DNA of 9,081 nucleotides. Origin: Bacteroidota bacterium. Its GTDB lineage: Bacteria > Bacteroidota > Bacteroidia > B-17B0 > B-17BO. The stretch covers positions 1 to 9,081 of the forward strand of contig CANHPI010000088.1 of NCBI GenBank assembly GCA_947462425.1. Reading direction: 5' to 3'. Below, one piece after another: positions 7,259 through 9,081 of the stretch. Below the pieces are notes generated by a model. The model was given only the letters and a program-made list of their open reading frames with translations, had not been told where the DNA came from and made no database searches. A program made the position numbers and the translations under genes. Each line of letters begins with the position of its first letter. The first letter of the stretch is position 1.

Positions 7259-8923
7259 ATGAAGTTCAATTTCATTAAAAGTCGCAAATCACTAGCAATT
7301 ATCTTATCTGTTCTTGCTGTTTCATGTGGTACTGAGCGCTCATCGGTTACTGGTTGGGCATATAATGACCCAGATAATGGCGGTTTTGAAAAAATGCCAT
7401 ATGAAGAACAAGAAACCGGCCCAGGTTTAGTACTAATCGAGGGCGGTTCATTTTCCATGGGACGAGCTGAAACTGATGTAACTTATGAATGGAACAATGT
7501 GCCTCGCAGAGTTACCGTTTCTTCTTTTTATATGGATGAAACAGAAGTAAGTAATTTTTCTTATTTAGAATATTTATGGTGGACAAGTCGTGTTTTTGGC
7601 CCAACTTTTCCGGATGTTTATTATAAAGCTCTTCCTGACACTTTAGTATGGAGAGAAAAATTAGCATATAATGAACCTTTTGTAGAATATTATTTACGTC
7701 ATCCATCCTATAGAGATTACCCCGTAGTTGGTATTAACTGGTTGCAAGCAAATGAGTTTTGTGCTTGGAGAACCGATCGTGTTAACGAGTTTATTTTAAT
7801 ACGTGAAGGCTTGTTAGACCATGTTCCAAATCCTTCTGATCAGGATTATTTTAGTACTGAAGCTTATTTATCAGGAAAGTGGCAAGGGCAATTAAAACAA
7901 AAATTACCATCATTTGATGAGCAAAATCCAGAAAGAGATGTAAAAATGGAAGATGGTATTTTTTTACCAAAATACCGTTTACCAACTGAAGCTGAGTGGG
8001 AATATGCCGCTTATGGTTTAATTGGTAATGCCATTGGTGAACGTATCACAGATCGCAGAATCTATCCTTGGAACGGTCATGGTGTGCGTAATTCTGATGA
8101 TAAATATATTGGTCAAATTGCTGCAAACTTTGTTCGTGGAGCAGGAGATATGATGGGTACTGCTGGTTTTTTAAATGATAACGCCGATGTTACGGCTCCT
8201 GTCTACTCTTACTGGCCTAATGATTACGGTTTATACAATATGGCAGGTAACGTTTCTGAATGGGTTATGGACGTTTATAGAGCTTCTACTGCTCAAGATG
8301 CCGATGAATTTAGACCTTTTAGAGGTAATGTTTTTGTTACTCAGGTAAAAGATAGTACCGATGGTACCATCTTAACGAACGTTGATGGTCCGGTGTTTCA
8401 AAAATTCAAACATAAGGTTAATGCTCCAGGTCTTCATGGTGTTAGTGGAGAAACAACTGAAGTTATAGATAGTGTTTTAACTACTATGAATGGAAAAGCT
8501 GAAGATACTGATGCTATGAATGGTAATAAAAACGTAACTGCTGAAGGTAAATCTGATATACCTGGTCGTGTAAAATGGAGGGAGGTAACTTCTGCTATTT
8601 CTTCAGATAACTTAGATGAACGTAGAAACTATAAAACATCTGATTATATTAGTTATATGGATGGAGATGTTAACCCAAGTTTGTATTATTCTGAAGGTGA
8701 AGATGCATACGGAGATAAATCTGATAAATTAATGTACGAATATGCTAAAACATCATTAATTAACGATAAAGCTCGTGTTTATAAAGGCGGTAGCTGGAGA
8801 GATAGAGCATATTGGTTAAATCCTGGCACTCGTCGTTATTTAGATCAAAGACAAGCAACTTCTTATCTTGGTTTTAGATGTGCAATGGTTAGAGTTGGTA
8901 GCCCTGTTGGATTAGGAAAATAA
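7259..8923 (+). CDS. gldJ: Gliding motility/T9SS lipoprotein GldJ (FGE-sulfatase fold)
   Basis: GldJ is an outer-membrane lipoprotein required for gliding and for stability of GldK and T9SS function in F. johnsoniae. The 554 residues start with a lipoprotein signal whose lipobox LAVSC places the lipidated Cys at position 23. The SUMF1/FGE-like fold begins near GLVLIEGGSFSMGR (56-69) and continues with SSFYMDETEVSN (88-99), PVVGINWLQANEFCAWRTDR (155-174), LPTEAEWEYAA (241-251), YGLYNMAGNVSEWVMD (323-338), and YKGGSWRDRAYWL (508-520) through LGFRCA (537-542). A segment of about 165 residues (about 342-506) separates the GNVSEW and GGSW motifs, as in other GldJ proteins. The catalytic cysteines of true formylglycine-generating enzymes are absent after GGSW, so the role is structural. 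It could be confused with GldK/PorK, but the length, the TGWAYND/DPDNGGFE opening and the lack of a following gldL favour GldJ. No Shine-Dalgarno precedes the ATG. A terminator follows. Confidence 0.93.
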   Translation: MKFNFIKSRKSLAIILSVLAVSCGTERSSVTGWAYNDPDNGGFEKMPYEEQETGPGLVLIEGGSFSMGRAETDVTYEWNNVPRRVTVSSFYMDETEVSNFSYLEYLWWTSRVFGPTFPDVYYKALPDTLVWREKLAYNEPFVEYYLRHPSYRDYPVVGINWLQANEFCAWRTDRVNEFILIREGLLDHVPNPSDQDYFSTEAYLSGKWQGQLKQKLPSFDEQNPERDVKMEDGIFLPKYRLPTEAEWEYAAYGLIGNAIGERITDRRIYPWNGHGVRNSDDKYIGQIAANFVRGAGDMMGTAGFLNDNADVTAPVYSYWPNDYGLYNMAGNVSEWVMDVYRASTAQDADEFRPFRGNVFVTQVKDSTDGTILTNVDGPVFQKFKHKVNAPGLHGVSGETTEVIDSVLTTMNGKAEDTDAMNGNKNVTAEGKSDIPGRVKWREVTSAISSDNLDERRNYKTSDYISYMDGDVNPSLYYSEGEDAYGDKSDKLMYEYAKTSLINDKARVYKGGSWRDRAYWLNPGTRRYLDQRQATSYLGFRCAMVRVGSPVGLGK

Positions 8924-8944
8924 ATTTGTTGAAAACTTATACTA

Positions 8945-8974
8945 AGCCCTCTCGAGTAATCGAGGGGGCTTTTT
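8945..8974 (+). terminator. Intrinsic terminator after gldJ
   Basis: An 11-bp stem pairs AGCCCTCTCGA (8945-8955) with TCGAGGGGGCT (8960-8970), with one G-T wobble and a GTAA loop. It is followed directly by TTTT, then AA and another TTTT. It begins 22 bases after the gldJ stop. The opposite strand lacks a T-tract after the stem, so it acts on the plus strand. It closes the porP-gldJ unit. Confidence 0.9.
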
Positions 8975-8981
8975 AATTTTG
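8974..8981 (+). promoter_or_regulatory. Possible -7 element embedded in the terminator tail
   Basis: TAATTTTG fits TAnnTTTG and lies five bases before an ATG at 8986, a spacing that would give a leaderless or nearly leaderless transcript. No TTG or TTTG occurs about 19 bases upstream, because that position is inside the terminator stem. AT-rich terminator tails match this motif by chance fairly easily, so the call is weak. Confidence 0.25.
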
Positions 8982-9081
8982 CCTCATGAAATTTACAAAA
9001 CTAAAATTGTAATTCTTGAAATATCCATTCAGTTGAAGCAAAAAACCGATGAAGGCAACATGGATAAACTATATTAATAAA
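8982..9081 (+). other. Right-edge tail; possible start of the next gene
   Basis: No gene can be confirmed here. An ATG at 8986 opens only eight codons (MKFTKLKL, stop TAA at 9010-9012). A second ATG at 9049 is in the same frame and stays open to the window end (MKATWINYINK), after two intervening in-frame stops (9010-9012 and 9034-9036). It could be the first 11 codons of a plus-strand gene. I do not recognise the residues, and they do not look like MurF, which I recall following gldJ in Flavobacterium. The minus strand is open from the edge to a stop at 9001-9003 but its translation is not convincing. Confidence 0.2.

Noticed and set aside
7204..7706. Two minus-strand open frames of 84 and 64 codons over the start of gldJ
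   Set aside because: They lie opposite the conserved lipoprotein signal and FGE motifs of gldJ. The translations look like antisense shadows without signal peptides or domains.
8360..8371. Perfect 12-base palindrome GATGGTACCATC
   Set aside because: It lies inside gldJ, encodes ordinary residues and has no second copy that I noticed, so it is likely coincidence.
7259..8923. Annotation as an active sulfatase-modifying enzyme
   Set aside because: The FGE fold is present, but the catalytic cysteines are missing and the protein has a lipobox and GldJ-type architecture.
1..9081. Search for CRISPR arrays, tRNA or rRNA genes, insertion sequences, attachment sites and toxin-antitoxin pairs
   Set aside because: No spaced direct repeats, cloverleaf-like sequence, transposase motifs or terminal inverted repeats were seen. 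Nearly all bases are accounted for by five genes and short junctions.

Overview
The window is AT-rich DNA from a Bacteroidota bacterium, most likely a gliding-lineage member (Flavobacteriales or a neighbouring order). The evidence is the gene content: PorU, PorV, a PorP/SprF-family protein and GldJ all belong to the type IX secretion system (T9SS) and gliding machinery, which is confined to this phylum. Start sites lack Shine-Dalgarno sequences and sit in A-rich leaders. Several junctions carry matches to the Bacteroidota -7 promoter motif TAnnTTTG. I cannot fix the genus; the PorU catalytic region does not look typically Flavobacteriaceae to me, but that is an impression from memory.

Layout, left to right. 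(1) 2-832, plus strand: the C-terminal 276 residues of a monofunctional proline dehydrogenase, whose 5' end lies outside the window. (2) 868-898: a hairpin with A- and T-runs that can terminate transcription on both strands between two convergent genes. (3) 904-2154, minus: porV, the T9SS outer-membrane shuttle protein. (4) 2195-6115, minus: porU, the T9SS C25-family sortase, with an intact His/Cys pair. A promoter-like sequence for porV overlaps the porU stop codon. (5) 6116-6247: a divergent control region. (6) 6248-7201, plus: a PorP/SprF-family outer-membrane protein. (7) 7259-8923, plus: gldJ, an FGE-fold lipoprotein. (8) 8945-8974: a strong intrinsic terminator. (9) 8975-9081: a short tail that may contain the start of the next gene, cut by the window edge.

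Functionally, genes 3-7 form one envelope module. GldJ is an outer-membrane lipoprotein needed for gliding and T9SS function, and PorP/SprF proteins are barrels that associate with the machinery or serve particular substrates. PorV carries substrates leaving the translocon to PorU, which removes the C-terminal signal and attaches the cargo to the cell surface. The two operons face away from each other across 132 bp and could be co-regulated. Proline dehydrogenase is a metabolic neighbour with no evident link.

I looked for an undescribed system and do not see one: no mobile elements, CRISPR arrays, tRNAs, rRNAs or unexplained large ORFs. The points of interest are details of a known module: the PorP/GldJ pairing, the internal porV promoter, unusual cysteines in PorP and PorU, and the small promoter-plus-minigene arrangement after gldJ. 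There is no gene-free stretch longer than 300 bases.
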